A DNA stretch of 64,000 bases from Rhopalosiphum padi. Lineage: Eukaryota; Arthropoda; Insecta; Hemiptera; Aphididae. The notes under the pieces were generated by a model. The model saw only the letters and a list, made by a program, of their open reading frames with translations, was not told the origin of the DNA and did not search any database. The stretch is from the NCBI RefSeq assembly GCF_020882245.1, contig NC_083597.1, forward strand, positions 51,376,152-51,440,151. The letters are read 5' to 3'. Numbering within the stretch: position 1 is the stretch's first letter; the number at the start of each line of letters is the position of its first letter. Below are positions 12,368 to 26,103 of the stretch, piece after piece. The position numbers and the translations under genes are program-made.

Positions 12368-13175
12368 TCTATAATTTTTAATTAGAAATTTAGAAATCTA
12401 TAATTTTTAAATAGAAATTCAGAAATTAGAAATTAGAAATTTGAAATTTAGTAATCTATAATTTATTAATAAGAAATTTAGAAACCTTTAATTTTTAATT
12501 ATAAAATTGAAAATCTATAATTTATTTATTAGAAATCTATAAGTTTTAATTAGAAATTCAGAAAATAGAAACTAGAAATTTGAAATTAGAAATTAGAAAT
12601 TTGAAATTTAGTAATCTATAATTTTTAATTAGAAATCTATAATTTTTAATAAGAAATCTATAATTTTTAATTAGAAATCTATAATTTTTAATTAGAAATT
12701 TAGAAATCTATTATTTTTAATAAGAAATTAAGAAACCTATAATTTTTAATTAGAAATTCAGAAAGTAGAAACTAGAAATTTGAAATTAGAAATTAGAAAT
12801 TTGAAATTAGAAATTAGAAATTTGAAATTTAGTTATCTATAATTATTAATTAGAAATTAGAAATTTTAAATTTTAAATTTAGTAATCTATAATTTTTAAT
12901 TAGAAATTCAGAAATCTATAATTAAATAATTAAAAATTTAGAAATCTATAATTTTTAATTAGAAATTTAGAAATCTATAAATTTTAATTAGAAATTTAGA
13001 AATCTATAATTTTTAATTAGAAATTCAGAAATTAGAAACTAGAAATTTGAAATTAGAAATTAGAAATTTGAAATTTAGTAATCTATAATTTATTAATAAG
13101 AAATTTAGAAAACTATAATTTTTAATTAGAAATTTAGAAATCTATAATTTTTAATAAGAAATCTATAGTTTTTAA
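12368..13175. repeat. A9, 808-bp class A block, type-2 start
   Basis: Pairs with A38 and A12. Has CTATAAGTTTTAATTAG and AAATTTTAAATTTTAAATTT. Confidence 0.93.
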
Positions 13176-13463
13176 TTTTTTGGCAGCAATAGTTCCATTT
13201 TTTTTTTTTTTGGGCAGCAATAGTTCCATTTATTTTTTGGGCAGCAATAGTTCCATTTTTTTTTTTTGGGCAGCAAAGGTTCCATTTTGGGCAGCAATAG
13301 TTCCATTTTGGCAGCAATAGTTCCATTTTTTTGGCAGCACAGGTTCCATTTTGGGCATCAATAGTTCCTTTTTTTTTGGGCAGCAATAGTTCCATTTTGG
13401 GCAGCAAAGGTTCCATTTTTGAGCAGCAATAGTTCCATTTTTTTTTTTTGGATAGCATTAAAA
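13176..13463. repeat. B10, short 11-monomer B block (289 form)
   Basis: Same deletion as B8; one T shorter in m18. Confidence 0.94.
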
Positions 13464-14389
13464 TCTATAATTTTTAATTAGAAATTTAGAAATCTATAAT
13501 TAAATAATTAAAAATTTAGAAATCTATAATTTATTAATAAGAAATTTAGAAACCTTTAATTTTTAATTATAAAATTGAAAATCTATAATTTATTTATTAG
13601 AAATCTATAATTTTTAATTAGAAATTCAGAAAATAGAAACTAGAAATTTGAAATTAGATATTAGAAATTTGAAATTTAGTAATCTATAATTTTTAATTAG
13701 AAATCTATAATTTTTAATAAGAAATCTATAATTTTTAATTAGAAATCTATAATTTTTAATTAGAAATTTAGAAATCTATAATTTTTAATTAGAAATTTAG
13801 AAATCTATAATTTATTAATTAGAAATCTATAATTTTTAATTAGAAGTTCAGAAATTAGAAACTAGAAATTTGAAATTAGAAATTAGAAATTTGAAATTTA
13901 GTAATCTATAATTTATTAATAAGAAATTAAGAAACCTATAATTTTTAATTAGAAATTCAGAAAGTAGAAACTAGAAATTTGAAATTAGAAATTAGAAATT
14001 TGAAATTAGAAATTAGAAATTTGAAATTTAGTTATCTATAATTATTAATTAGAAATTAGAAATTTGAAATTTAGTAATCTATAATTTTTAATTAGAAATT
14101 CAGAAATCTATAATTAAATAATTAAAAATTTAGAAATCTATAATTTTTAATTAGAAATTTAGAAATCTATAATTTTTAATTAGAAATTTAGAAATCTATA
14201 ATTTATTAATTAGAAATCTATAATTTTTAATTAGAAATTCAGAAATTAGAAACTAGAAATTTGAAATTAGAAATTAGAAATTTGAAATTTAGTAATCTAT
14301 AATTTATTAATAAGAAATTTAGAAAACTATAATTTTTAATTAGAAATTTAGAAATCTATAATTTTTAATAAGAAATCTATAGTTTTTAA
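13464..14389. repeat. A10, 926-bp class A block, type-1 start
   Basis: Carries AGATATTAG like A8. Confidence 0.94.
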
Positions 14390-14794
14390 TTTTTTGGCAG
14401 CAATAGTTCCATTTTTTTTTTTTTGGGCAGCAATAGTTCCATTTATTTTTTGGGCAGCAATAGTTCCATTTTTTTTTTTGGGCAGCAAAGGTTCCATTTT
14501 GGGCAGCAATAGTTCCATTTTTTTTTTTTTTTTTTTTGGCAGCAATAGTTCCATTTTTGGCAGCAATAGTTCCATTTTTTTTTTTGGGGCAGCAAAGGTT
14601 CCATTTTGGGCAGCAAAGGTACCATTTTTATTTTGGGCAGCAATAGTTCCATTTTTTTTGGCAGCACAGGTTCCATTTTGGGCATCAATAGTTCCTTTTT
14701 TTTTTTTTGGGCAGCAATAGTTCCATTTTGGGCAGCAAAGGTTCCATTTTTGAGCAGCAATAGTTCCATTTTTTTTTTTTGGATAGCATTAAAA
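14390..14794. repeat. B11, 15-monomer B block
   Basis: m1-m5, with m5 fused to the T20 run of m11, then m12-m21. m6-m10 are deleted. Confidence 0.93.
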
Positions 14795-15547
14795 TCTATA
14801 ATTTTTAATTAGAAATTTAGAAATCTATAATTTTTAAATAGAAATTCAGAAATTAGAAATTAGAAATTTGAAATTTAGTAATCTATAATTTTTAATTAGA
14901 AATTTAAAAATCTATAATTAAATAATTAAAAATTTAGAAATCTATAATTTATTAATAAGAAATTTAGAAACCTTTAATTTTTAATTATAAAATTGAAAAT
15001 CTATAATTTATTTATTAGAAATCTATAATTTTTAATTAGAAATTCAGAAAATAGAAACTAGAAATTTGAAATTAGAAATTAGAAATTTGAAATTAGAAAT
15101 TAGAAATTTGAAATTTAGTTATCTATAATTATTAATTAGAAATTAGAAATTTGAAATTTGAAATTAGAAATTAGAAATTTGAAATTTAGTTATCTATAAT
15201 TATTAATTAGAAATTAGAAATTTGAAATTTAGTAATCTATAATTTTTAATTAGAAATTCAGAAATCTATAATTAAATAATTAAAAATTTAGAAATCTATA
15301 ATTTTTAATTAGAAATTTAGAAAACTATAATTTTTAATTAGAAATTTAGAAATCTATAATTTATTAATTAGAAATCTATAATTTTTAATTAGAAATTCAG
15401 AAATTAGAAACTAGAAATTTGAAATTAGAAATTAGAAATTTGAAATTTAGTAATCTATAATTTATTAATAAGAAATTTAGAAAACTATAATTTTTAATTA
15501 GAAATTTAGAAATCTATAATTTTTAATAAGAAATCTATAGTTTTTAA
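14795..15547. repeat. A11, 753-bp class A block, type-2 start
   Basis: Same class as A16, A17 and A40. Two TAGTTATCTATAATTATT segments occur in succession. Confidence 0.93.
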
Positions 15548-16077
15548 TTTTTTGGCAGCAATAGTTCCATTTTTTTTTTTGGGCAGCAATAGTTCCATTT
15601 ATTTTTTGGGCAGCAATAGTTCCATTTTTTTTTTTTGGGCAGCAAAGGTTCCATTTTGGGCAGCAATAGTTCCATTTTGGCAGCAATAGTTCCATTTTTG
15701 GCAGCAATAGTTCCATTTTGGGCTGCAAAGTTTCCATTTTGGGCAGCAATAGTTCCATTTATTTTTTTGGCAGCAAAGGTTCCATTTTGGGCAGCAATAG
15801 TTCCATTTTTTTTTTTTTGGCAGCAATAGTTCCATTTTTGGCAGCAATAGTTCCATTTTTTTTTTTTTGGGGCAGCAAAGGTTCCATTTTGGGCAGCAAA
15901 GGTACCATTTTTATTTTGGGCAGCAATAGTTCCATTTTTTTGGCAGCACAGGTTCCATTTTGGGCATCAATAGTTCCTTTTTTTTTTTTTGGGCAGCAAT
16001 AGTTCCATTTTGGGCAGCAAAGGTTCCATTTTTGAGCAGCAATAGTTCCATTTTTTTTTTTTTGGATAGCATTAAAA
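15548..16077. repeat. B12, full 21-monomer B block (m8 allele a)
   Basis: Canonical order with a short T run after m1. Confidence 0.95.
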
Positions 16078-16883
16078 TCTATAATTTTTAATTAGAAATT
16101 TAGAAATCTATAATTTTTAAATAGAAATTCAGAAATTAGAAATTAGAAATTTGAAATTTAGTAATCTATAATTTATTAATAAGAAATTTAGAAACCTTTA
16201 ATTTTTAATTATAAAATTGAAAATCTATAATTTATTTATTAGAAATCTATAAGTTTTAATTAGAAATTCAGAAAATAGAAACTAGAAATTTGAAATTAGA
16301 AATTAGAAATTTGAAATTTAGTAATCTATAATTTTTAATTAGAAATCTATAATTTTTAATAAGAAATCTATAATTTTTAATTAGAAATCTATAATTTTTA
16401 ATTAGAAATTTAGAAATCTATTATTTTTAATAAGAAATTAAGAAACCTATAATTTTTAATTAGAAATTCAGAAAGTAGAAACTAGAAATTTGAAATTAGA
16501 AATTAGAAATTTGAAATTAGAAATTAGAAATTTGAAATTTAGTTATCTATAATTATTAATTAGAAATTAGAAATTTTAAATTTTAAATTTAGTAATCTAT
16601 AATTTTTAATTAGAAATTCAGAAATCTATAATTAAATAATTAAAAATTTAGAAATCTATAATTTTTAATTAGAAATTTAGAAATCTATAAATTTTAATTA
16701 GAAATTTAGAAATCTATAATTTTTAATTAGAAATTCAGAAATTAGAAACTAGAAATTTGAAATTAGAAATTAGAAATTTGAAATTTAGTAATCTATAATT
16801 TATTAATAAGAAATTTAGAAAACTATAATTTTTAATTAGAAATTTAGAAATCTATAATTTTTAATAAGAAATCTAGTTTTTAA
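16078..16883. repeat. A12, 806-bp A block (808 class), type-2 start
   Basis: As A9 and A38, but ends with the shortened AATCTAGTTTTTAA junction. Confidence 0.93.
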
Positions 16884-17172
16884 TTTTTTGGCAGCAATAG
16901 TTCCATTTTTTTTTTTTTTGGGCAGCAATAGTTCCATTTATTTTTTGGGCAGCAATAGTTCCATTTTTTTTTTTTGGGCAGCAAAGGTTCCATTTTGGGC
17001 AGCAATAGTTCCATTTTGGCAGCAATAGTTCCATTTTTTTGGCAGCACAGGTTCCATTTTGGGCATCAATAGTTCCTTTTTTTTTTGGGCAGCAATAGTT
17101 CCATTTTGGGCAGCAAAGGTTCCATTTTTGAGCAGCAATAGTTCCATTTTTTTTTTTTGGATAGCATTAAAA
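16884..17172. repeat. B13, short 11-monomer B block (289 form)
   Basis: Same deletion as B8. Confidence 0.94.
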
Positions 17173-18098
17173 TCTATAATTTTTAATTAGAAATTTAGAA
17201 ATCTATAATTAAATAATTAAAAATTTAGAAATCTATAATTTATTAATAAGAAATTTAGAAACCTTTAATTTTTAATTATAAAATTGAAAATCTATAATTT
17301 ATTTATTAGAAATCTATAATTTTTAATTAGAAATTCAGAAAATAGAAACTAGAAATTTGAAATTAGATATTAGAAATTTGAAATTTAGTAATCTATAATT
17401 TTTAATTAGAAATCTATAATTTTTAATAAGAAATCTATAATTTTTAATTAGAAATCTATAATTTTTAATTAGAAATTTAGAAATCTATAATTTTTAATTA
17501 GAAATTTAGAAATCTATAATTTATTAATTAGAAATCTATAATTTTTAATTAGAAGTTCAGAAATTAGAAACTAGAAATTTGAAATTAGAAATTAGAAATT
17601 TGAAATTTAGTAATCTATAATTTATTAATAAGAAATTAAGAAACCTATAATTTTTAATTAGAAATTCAGAAAGTAGAAACTAGAAATTTGAAATTAGAAA
17701 TTAGAAATTTGAAATTAGAAATTAGAAATTTGAAATTTAGTTATCTATAATTATTAATTAGAAATTAGAAATTTGAAATTTAGTAATCTATAATTTTTAA
17801 TTAGAAATTCAGAAATCTATAATTAAATAATTAAAAATTTAGAAATCTATAATTTTTAATTAGAAATTTAGAAATCTATAATTTTTAATTAGAAATTTAG
17901 AAATCTATAATTTATTAATTAGAAATCTATAATTTTTAATTAGAAATTCAGAAATTAGAAACTAGAAATTTGAAATTAGAAATTAGAAATTTGAAATTTA
18001 GTAATCTATAATTTATTAATAAGAAATTTAGAAAACTATAATTTTTAATTAGAAATTTAGAAATCTATAATTTTTAATAAGAAATCTATAGTTTTTAA
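17173..18098. repeat. A13, 926-bp class A block, type-1 start
   Basis: Carries AGATATTAG. Confidence 0.94.
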
Positions 18099-18632
18099 TT
18101 TTTTGGCAGCAATAGTTCCATTTTTTTTTTTTTGGGCAGCAATAGTTCCATTTATTTTTTGGGCAGCAATAGTTCCATTTTTTTTTTTGGGCAGCAAAGG
18201 TTCCATTTTGGGCAGCAATAGTTCCATTTTGGCAGCAATAGTTCCATTTTTGGCAGCAATAGTTCCATTTTGGGCTGCAAAGGTTCCATTTTGGGCAGCA
18301 ATAGTTCCATTTATTTTTTTGGCAGCAAAGGTTCCATTTTGGGCAGCAATAGTTCCATTTTTTTTTTTTTTTTTTTGGCAGCAATAGTTCCATTTTTGGC
18401 AGCAATAGTTCCATTTTTTTTTTTGGGGCAGCAAAGGTTCCATTTTGGGCAGCAAAGGTACCATTTTTATTTTGGGCAGCAATAGTTCCATTTTTTTGGC
18501 AGCACAGGTTCCATTTTGGGCATCAATAGTTCCTTTTTTTTTTTTTGGGCAGCAATAGTTCCATTTTGGGCAGCAAAGGTTCCATTTTTGAGCAGCAATA
18601 GTTCCATTTTTTTTTTTTGGATAGCATTAAAA
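18099..18632. repeat. B14, full 21-monomer B block (m8 allele b)
   Basis: Canonical order; pairs with B40. Confidence 0.95.
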
Positions 18633-19135
18633 TCTATAATTTTTAATTAGAAATTTAGAAATCTATAATTTTTAAATAGAAATTCAGAAATTAGAAATTA
18701 GAAATTTGAAATTTAGTAATCTATAATTTTTAGTTAGAAATTTAAAAATCTATAATTAAATAATTAAAAATTTAGAAATCTATAATTTATTAATAAGAAA
18801 TTTAGAAACCTTTAATTTTTAATTATAAAATTGAAAATCTATAATTTATTTATTAGAAATCTATAATTTTTAATTAGAAATTCAGAAAATAGAAACTAGA
18901 AATTTGAAATTAGAAATTAGAAATTTGAAATTAGAAATTAGAAATTTGAAATTTAGTTATCTATAATTATTAATTAGAAATTAGAAATTTGAAATTTGAA
19001 ATTAGAAATTAGAAATTTGAAATTTAGTTATCTATAATTATTAATTAGAAATTAGAAATTTGAAATTTAGTAATCTATAATTTTTAATTAGAAATTTAGA
19101 AATCTATAATTTTTAATAAGAAATCTAGTTTTTAA
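18633..19135. repeat. A14, truncated A block (503 bp), type-2 start
   Basis: Begins as the 753 class and jumps to the final segment. A single-base variant gives TTTTTAGTTAG near 18731. Ends with the shortened AATCTAGTTTTTAA junction. Confidence 0.92.
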
Positions 19136-19424
19136 TTTTTTGGCAGCAATAGTTCCATTTTTTTTTTTTTTGGGCAGCAATAGTTCCATTTATTTTTTGG
19201 GCAGCAATAGTTCCATTTTTTTTTTTTGGGCAGCAAAGGTTCCATTTTGGGCAGCAATAGTTCCATTTTGGCAGCAATAGTTCCATTTTTTTGGCAGCAC
19301 AGGTTCCATTTTGGGCATCAATAGTTCCTTTTTTTTTTGGGCAGCAATAGTTCCATTTTGGGCAGCAAAGGTTCCATTTTTGAGCAGCAATAGTTCCATT
19401 TTTTTTTTTTGGATAGCATTAAAA
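19136..19424. repeat. B15, short 11-monomer B block (289 form)
   Basis: Same deletion as B8. Confidence 0.94.
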
Positions 19425-20379
19425 TCTATAATTTTTAATTAGAAATTTAGAAATCTATAATTAAATAATTAAAAATTTAGAAATCTATAATTTATTAATA
19501 AGAAATTTAGAAACCTTTAATTTTTAATTATAAAATTGAAAATCTATAATTTATTTATTAGAAATCTATAATTTTTAATTAGAAATTCAGAAAATAGAAA
19601 CTAGAAATTTGAAATTAGATATTAGAAATTTGAAATTTAGTAATCTATAATTTTTAATTAGAAATCTATAATTTTTAATAAGAAATCTATAATTTTTAAT
19701 TAGAAATCTATAATTTTTAATTAGAAATTTAGAAATCTATAATTTTTAATTAGAAATTTAGAAATCTATAATTTTTAATTAGAAATTTAGAAATCTATAA
19801 TTTATTAATTAGAAATCTATAATTTTTAATTAGAAGTTCAGAAATTAGAAACTAGAAATTTGAAATTAGAAATTAGAAATTTGAAATTTAGTAATCTATA
19901 ATTTATTAATAAGAAATTAAGAAACCTATAATTTTTAATTAGAAATTCAGAAAGTAGAAACTAGAAATTTGAAATTAGAAATTAGAAATTTGAAATTAGA
20001 AATTAGAAATTTGAAATTTAGTTATCTATAATTATTAATTAGAAATTAGAAATTTGAAATTTAGTAATCTATAATTTTTAATTAGAAATTCAGAAATCTA
20101 TAATTAAATAATTAAAAATTTAGAAATCTATAATTTTTAATTAGAAATTTAGAAATCTATAATTTTTAATTAGAAATTTAGAAATCTATAATTTATTAAT
20201 TAGAAATCTATAATTTTTAATTAGAAATTCAGAAATTAGAAACTAGAAATTTGAAATTAGAAATTAGAAATTTGAAATTTAGTAATCTATAATTTATTAA
20301 TAAGAAATTTAGAAAACTATAATTTTTAATTAGAAATTTAGAAATCTATAATTTTTAATAAGAAATCTATAGTTTTTAA
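19425..20379. repeat. A15, 955-bp A block (926 class plus 29), type-1 start
   Basis: One additional 29-nt unit (AAATTTAG plus the 21-nt unit) lies near 19740-19790, giving three copies where the 926 class has two. Carries AGATATTAG. Confidence 0.92.
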
Positions 20380-20915
20380 TTTTTTGGCAGCAATAGTTCC
20401 ATTTTTTTTTTTTTGGGCAGCAATAGTTCCATTTATTTTTTGGGCAGCAATAGTTCCATTTTTTTTTTTTTGGGCAGCAAAGGTTCCATTTTGGGCAGCA
20501 ATAGTTCCATTTTGGCAGCAATAGTTCCATTTTTGGCAGCAATAGTTCCATTTTGGGCTGCAAAGGTTCCATTTTGGGCAGCAATAGTTCCATTTATTTT
20601 TTTGGCAGCAAAGGTTCCATTTTGGGCAGCAATAGTTCCATTTTTTTTTTTTTTTTTTTGGCAGCAATAGTTCCATTTTTGGCAGCAATAGTTCCATTTT
20701 TTTTTTTGGGGCAGCAAAGGTTCCATTTTGGGCAGCAAAGGTACCATTTTTATTTTGGGCAGCAATAGTTCCATTTTTTTGGCAGCACAGGTTCCAATTT
20801 GGGCATCAATAGTTCCTTTTTTTTTTTTTGGGCAGCAATAGTTCCATTTTGGGCAGCAAAGGTTCCATTTTTGAGCAGCAATAGTTCCATTTTTTTTTTT
20901 TGGATAGCATTAAAA
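20380..20915. repeat. B16, full 21-monomer B block (m8 allele b)
   Basis: m17 has a private T-to-A change giving TTCCAATTTGGG near 20793. Confidence 0.95.
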
Positions 20916-21668
20916 TCTATAATTTTTAATTAGAAATTTAGAAATCTATAATTTTTAAATAGAAATTCAGAAATTAGAAATTAGAAATTTGAAATTTAGT
21001 AATCTATAATTTTTAATTAGAAATTTAAAAATCTATAATTAAATAATTAAAAATTTAGAAATCTATAATTTATTAATAAGAAATTTAGAAACCTTTAATT
21101 TTTAATTATAAAATTGAAAATCTATAATTTATTTATTAGAAATCTATAATTTTTAATTAGAAATTCAGAAAATAGAAACTAGAAATTTGAAATTAGAAAT
21201 TAGAAATTTGAAATTAGAAATTAGAAATTTGAAATTTAGTTATCTATAATTATTAATTAGAAATTAGAAATTTGAAATTTGAAATTAGAAATTAGAAATT
21301 TGAAATTTAGTTATCTATAATTATTAATTAGAAATTAGAAATTTGAAATTTAGTAATCTATAATTTTTAATTAGAAATTCAGAAATCTATAATTAAATAA
21401 TTAAAAATTTAGAAATCTATAATTTTTAATTAGAAATTTAGAAAACTATAATTTTTAATTAGAAATTTAGAAATCTATAATTTATTAATTAGAAATCTAT
21501 AATTTTTAATTAGAAATTCAGAAATTAGAAACTAGAAATTTGAAATTAGAAATTAGAAATTTGAAATTTAGTAATCTATAATTTATTAATAAGAAATTTA
21601 GAAAACTATAATTTTTAATTAGAAATTTAGAAATCTATAATTTTTAATAAGAAATCTATAGTTTTTAA
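20916..21668. repeat. A16, 753-bp class A block, type-2 start
   Basis: Same class and order as A17, which follows after the short B17. Confidence 0.93.
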
Positions 21669-21884
21669 TTTTTTGGCAGCAATAGTTCCATTTTTTTTTT
21701 TGGGCAGCAATAGTTCCATTTATTTTTTGGGCAGCAATAGTTCCATTTTTTTTTTTTGGGCAGCAAAGGTTCCATTTTGGGCAGCAATAGTTCCATTTTG
21801 GCAGCAATAGTTCCATTTTGGGCAGCAAAGGTTCCATTTTTGAGCAGCAATAGTTCCATTTTTTTTTTTTGGATAGCATTAAAA
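21669..21884. repeat. B17, 8-monomer B block (216 bp)
   Basis: m1-m6 joined to m20-m21 and the tail; everything between is deleted. Unique in the window. Confidence 0.93.
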
Positions 21885-22637
21885 TCTATAATTTTTAATT
21901 AGAAATTTAGAAATCTATAATTTTTAAATAGAAATTCAGAAATTAGAAATTAGAAATTTGAAATTTAGTAATCTATAATTTTTAATTAGAAATTTAAAAA
22001 TCTATAATTAAATAATTAAAAATTTAGAAATCTATAATTTATTAATAAGAAATTTAGAAACCTTTAATTTTTAATTATAAAATTGAAAATCTATAATTTA
22101 TTTATTAGAAATCTATAATTTTTAATTAGAAATTCAGAAAATAGAAACTAGAAATTTGAAATTAGAAATTAGAAATTTGAAATTAGAAATTAGAAATTTG
22201 AAATTTAGTTATCTATAATTATTAATTAGAAATTAGAAATTTGAAATTTGAAATTAGAAATTAGAAATTTGAAATTTAGTTATCTATAATTATTAATTAG
22301 AAATTAGAAATTTGAAATTTAGTAATCTATAATTTTTAATTAGAAATTCAGAAATCTATAATTAAATAATTAAAAATTTAGAAATCTATAATTTTTAATT
22401 AGAAATTTAGAAAACTATAATTTTTAATTAGAAATTTAGAAATCTATAATTTATTAATTAGAAATCTATAATTTTTAATTAGAAATTCAGAAATTAGAAA
22501 CTAGAAATTTGAAATTAGAAATTAGAAATTTGAAATTTAGTAATCTATAATTTATTAATAAGAAATTTAGAAAACTATAATTTTTAATTAGAAATTTAGA
22601 AATCTATAATTTTTAATAAGAAATCTATAGTTTTTAA
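21885..22637. repeat. A17, 753-bp class A block, type-2 start
   Basis: Matches A16 in length and word order. The pair suggests a local duplication of about 969 bp. Confidence 0.93.
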
Positions 22638-23165
22638 TTTTTTGGCAGCAATAGTTCCATTTTTTTTTTTGGGCAGCAATAGTTCCATTTATTTTTTGGG
22701 CAGCAATAGTTCCATTTTTTTTTTTTGGGCAGCAAAGGTTCCATTTTGGGCAGCAATAGTTCCATTTTGGCAGCAATAGTTCCATTTTTGGCAGCAATAG
22801 TTCCATTTTGGGCAGCAAAGGTTCCATTTTGGGCAGCAATAGTTCCATTTATTTTTTTGGCAGCAAAGGTTCCATTTTGGGCAGCAATAGTTCCATTTTT
22901 TTTTTTTTTTTGGCAGCAATAGTTCCATTTTTGGCAGCAATAGTTCCATTTTTTTTTGGGGGGCAGCAAAGGTTCCATTTTGGGCAGCAAAGGTACCATT
23001 TTTATTTTGGGCAGCAATAGTTCCATTTTTTTGGCAGCACAGGTTCCATTTTGGGCATCAATAGTTCCTTTTTTTTTTTGGGCAGCAATAGTTCCATTTT
23101 GGGCAGCAAAGGTTCCATTTTTGAGCAGCAATAGTTCAATTTTTTTTTTTTGGATAGCATTAAAA
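22638..23165. repeat. B18, full B block (m8 allele c) with a G6 run
   Basis: m14 begins GGGGGGCAGC (about 22958), shared only with B41. m21 has a private AGTTCAATT change, and the following A block starts with a private TCTTAAATTTTT. Confidence 0.94.
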
Positions 23166-24091
23166 TCTTAAATTTTTAATTAGAAATTTAGAAATCTATA
23201 ATTAAATAATTAAAAATTTAGAAATCTATAATTTATTAATAAGAAATTTAGAAACCTTTAATTTTTAATTATAAAATTGAAAATCTATAATTTATTTATT
23301 AGAAATCTATAATTTTTAATTAGAAATTCAGAAAATAGAAACTAGAAATTTGAAATTAGAAATTAGAAATTTGAAATTTAGTAATCTATAATTTTTAATT
23401 AGAAATCTATAATTTTTAATAAGAAATCTATAATTTTTAATTAGAAATCTATAATTTTTAATTAGAAATTTAGAAATCTATAATTTTTAATTAGAAATTT
23501 AGAAATCTATAATTTATTAATTAGAAATCTATAATTTTTAATTAGAAGTTCAGAAATTAGAAACTAGAAATTTGAAATTAGAAATTAGAAATTTGAAATT
23601 TAGTAATCTATAATTTATTAATAAGAAATTAAGAAACCTATAATTTTTAATTAGAAATTCAGAAAGTAGAAACTAGAAATTTGAAATTAGAAATTAGAAA
23701 TTTGAAATTAGAAATTAGAAATTTGAAATTTAGTTATCTATAATTATTAATTAGAAATTAGAAATTTGAAATTTAGTAATCTATAATTTTTAATTAGAAA
23801 TTCAGAAATCTATAATTAAATAATTAAAAATTTAGAAATCTATAATTTTTAATTAGAAATTTAGAAATCTATAATTTTTAATTAGAAATTTAGAAATCTA
23901 TAATTTATTAATTAGAAATCTATAATTTTTAATTAGAAATTCAGAAATTAGAAACTAGAAATTTGAAATTAGAAATTAGAAATTTGAAATTTAGTAATCT
24001 ATAATTTATTAATAAGAAATTTAGAAAACTATAATTTTTAATTAGAAATTTAGAAATCTATAATTTTTAATAAGAAATCTATAGTTTTTAA
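23166..24091. repeat. A18, 926-bp class A block, type-1 start
   Basis: Has AGAAATTAG where the short-B-linked subfamily has AGATATTAG. Confidence 0.94.
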
Positions 24092-24568
24092 TTTTTTGGC
24101 AGCAATAGTTCCATTTTTTTTTTTTTGGGCAGCAATAGTTCCATTTATTTTTTTGGCAGCAATAGTTCCATTTTTTTTTTTTTTGGGCAGCAAAGGTTCC
24201 ATTTTGGGCAGCAATAGTTCCATTTTGGCAGCAATAGTTCCATTTTTGGCAGCAATAGTTCCATTTTGGGCTGCAAAGTTTCCATTTTGGGCAGCAATAG
24301 TTCCATTTATTTTTTTGGCAGCAAAGGTTCCATTTTGGGCAGCAATAGTTCCATTTTTTTTTGGGGCAGCAAAGGTTCCATTTTGGGCAGCAAAGGTACC
24401 ATTTTTATTTTGGGCAGCAATAGTTCCATTTTTTTGGCAGCACAGGTTCCATTTTGGGCATCAATAGTTCCTTTTTTTTTTTGGGCAGCAATAGTTCTAT
24501 TTTGGGCAGCAAAGGTTCCATTTTTGAGCAGCAATAGTTCCATTTTTTTTTTTTGGATAGCATTAAAA
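24092..24568. repeat. B19, 19-monomer B block (m8 allele a)
   Basis: m11 runs directly into m14 (m12-m13 deleted). m19 carries AGTTCTATT. Confidence 0.93.
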
Positions 24569-25581
24569 TCTATAATTTTTAATTAGAAATTTAGAAATCT
24601 ATAATTTTTAAATAGAAATTCAGAAATTAGAAATTAGAAATTTGAAATTTAGGAATCTATAATTTTTAATTAGAAATTTAAAAATCTATAATTAAATAAT
24701 TAAAAATTTAGAAATCTATAATTTATTAATAAGAAATTTAGAAACCTTTAATTTTTAATTATAAAATTGAAAATCTATAATTTATTTATTAGAAATCTAT
24801 AATTTTTAATTAGAAATTCAGAAAATAGAAACTAGAAATTTGAAATTAGAAATTAGAAATTTGAAATTTAGTAATCTATAATTTTTAATTAGAAATCTAT
24901 AATTTTTAATAAGAAATCTATAATTTTTAATTAGAAATCTATAATTTTTAATTAGAAATTTAGAAATCTATTATTTTTAATTAGAAATTTAGAAATCTAT
25001 AATTTATTAATTAGAAATCTATAATTTTTAATTAGAAGTTCAGAAATTAGAAACTAGAAATTTGAAATTAGAAATTAGAAATTTGAAATTTAGTAATCTA
25101 TAATTTATTAATAAGAAATTAAGAAACCTATAATTTTTAATTAGAAATTCAGAAAGTAGAAACTAGAAATTTGAAATTAGAAATTAGAAATTTGAAATTA
25201 GAAATTAGAAATTTGAAATTTAGTTATCTATAATTATTAATTAGAAATTAGAAATTTGAAATTTAGTAATCTATAATTTTTAATTAGAAATTCAGAAATC
25301 TATAATTAAATAATTAAAAATTTAGAAATCTATAATTTTTAATTAGAAATTTAGAAATCTATAATTTTTAATTAGAAATTTAGAAATCTATAATTTATTA
25401 ATTAGAAATCTATAATTTTTAATTAGAAATTCAGAAATTAGATACTAGAAATTTGAAATTAGAAATTAGAAATTTGAAATTTAGTAATCTATAATTTATT
25501 AATAAGAAATTTAGAAAACTATAATTTTTAATTAGAAATTTAGAAATCTATAATTTTTAATAAGAAATCTATAGTTTTTAA
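24569..25581. repeat. A19, 1013-bp class A block, type-2 start
   Basis: Private TTTAGGAATC near 24650. Contains AGATACTAG near 25440, shared only with A21. Confidence 0.93.
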
Positions 25582-26103
25582 TTTTTTGGCAGCAATAGTT
25601 CCATTTTTTTTTTTTTTGGGCAGCAATAGTTCCATTTATTTTTTGGGCAGCAATAGTTCCATTTTTTTTTTGGGCAGCAAAGGTTCCATTTTGGGCAGCA
25701 ATAGTTCCTTTTTTTTTTTGGGCAGCAATAGTTCCATTTTGGGCAGCAAAGGTTCCATTTTGGGCAGCAATAGTTCCATTTATTTTTTTTTTTTTGGCAG
25801 CAATAGTTCCATTTTGGGCAGCAATAGTTCCATTTTTTTTTTTTTTTTTGGCAGCAATAGTTCCATTTTTGGCAGCAATAGTTCCATTTTTTTTTTTGGG
25901 GCAGCAAAGGTTCCATTTTGGGCAGCAAAGGTACCATTTTTATTTTGGGCAGCAATAGTTCCATTTTTTTGGCAGCACAGGTTCCATTTTGGGCATCAAT
26001 AGTTCCTTTTTTTTTTTGGGCAGCAATAGTTCCATTTTGGGCAGCAAAGGTTCCATTTTTGAGCAGCAATAGTTCCATTTTTTTTTTTTGGATAGCATTA
26101 AAA
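25582..26103. repeat. B20, 20-monomer chimeric B block (m8 allele c)
   Basis: m5 ends CAATAGTTCCT plus T, an ending otherwise seen only in m18. This suggests recombination between m5-like and m18-like monomers. Shared only with B22. Confidence 0.93.

Larger units (their letters stand above)
9786..15547. repeat. Four-B higher-order repeat, left copy (5,762 bp)
   Basis: A7(830)-B8(289)-A8(926)-B9(537)-A9(808)-B10(288)-A10(926)-B11(405)-A11(753). All the A-block lengths recur in order at 47518-53244. Markers are CTATAAGTTTTAATTAG and CTATAAATTTTAATTAG in the A830/A808 blocks and AGATATTAG in the A926 blocks. Confidence 0.9.
16078..18632. repeat. Partial third copy of the four-B repeat
   Basis: A12(806)-B13(289)-A13(926)-B14(534) corresponds to A38-B39-A39-B40 at 49935-52491, including allele b of m8 in the long B block. 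A12 is 2 bp short because its end reads AATCTAGTTTTT instead of AATCTATAGTTTTT. Confidence 0.87.

Noticed and set aside
22950..22970. G-quadruplex at the GGGGGG run of B18 (and B41)
   Set aside because: Neighbouring G runs are about 18 nt apart, so loops would be too long for a stable intramolecular quadruplex.
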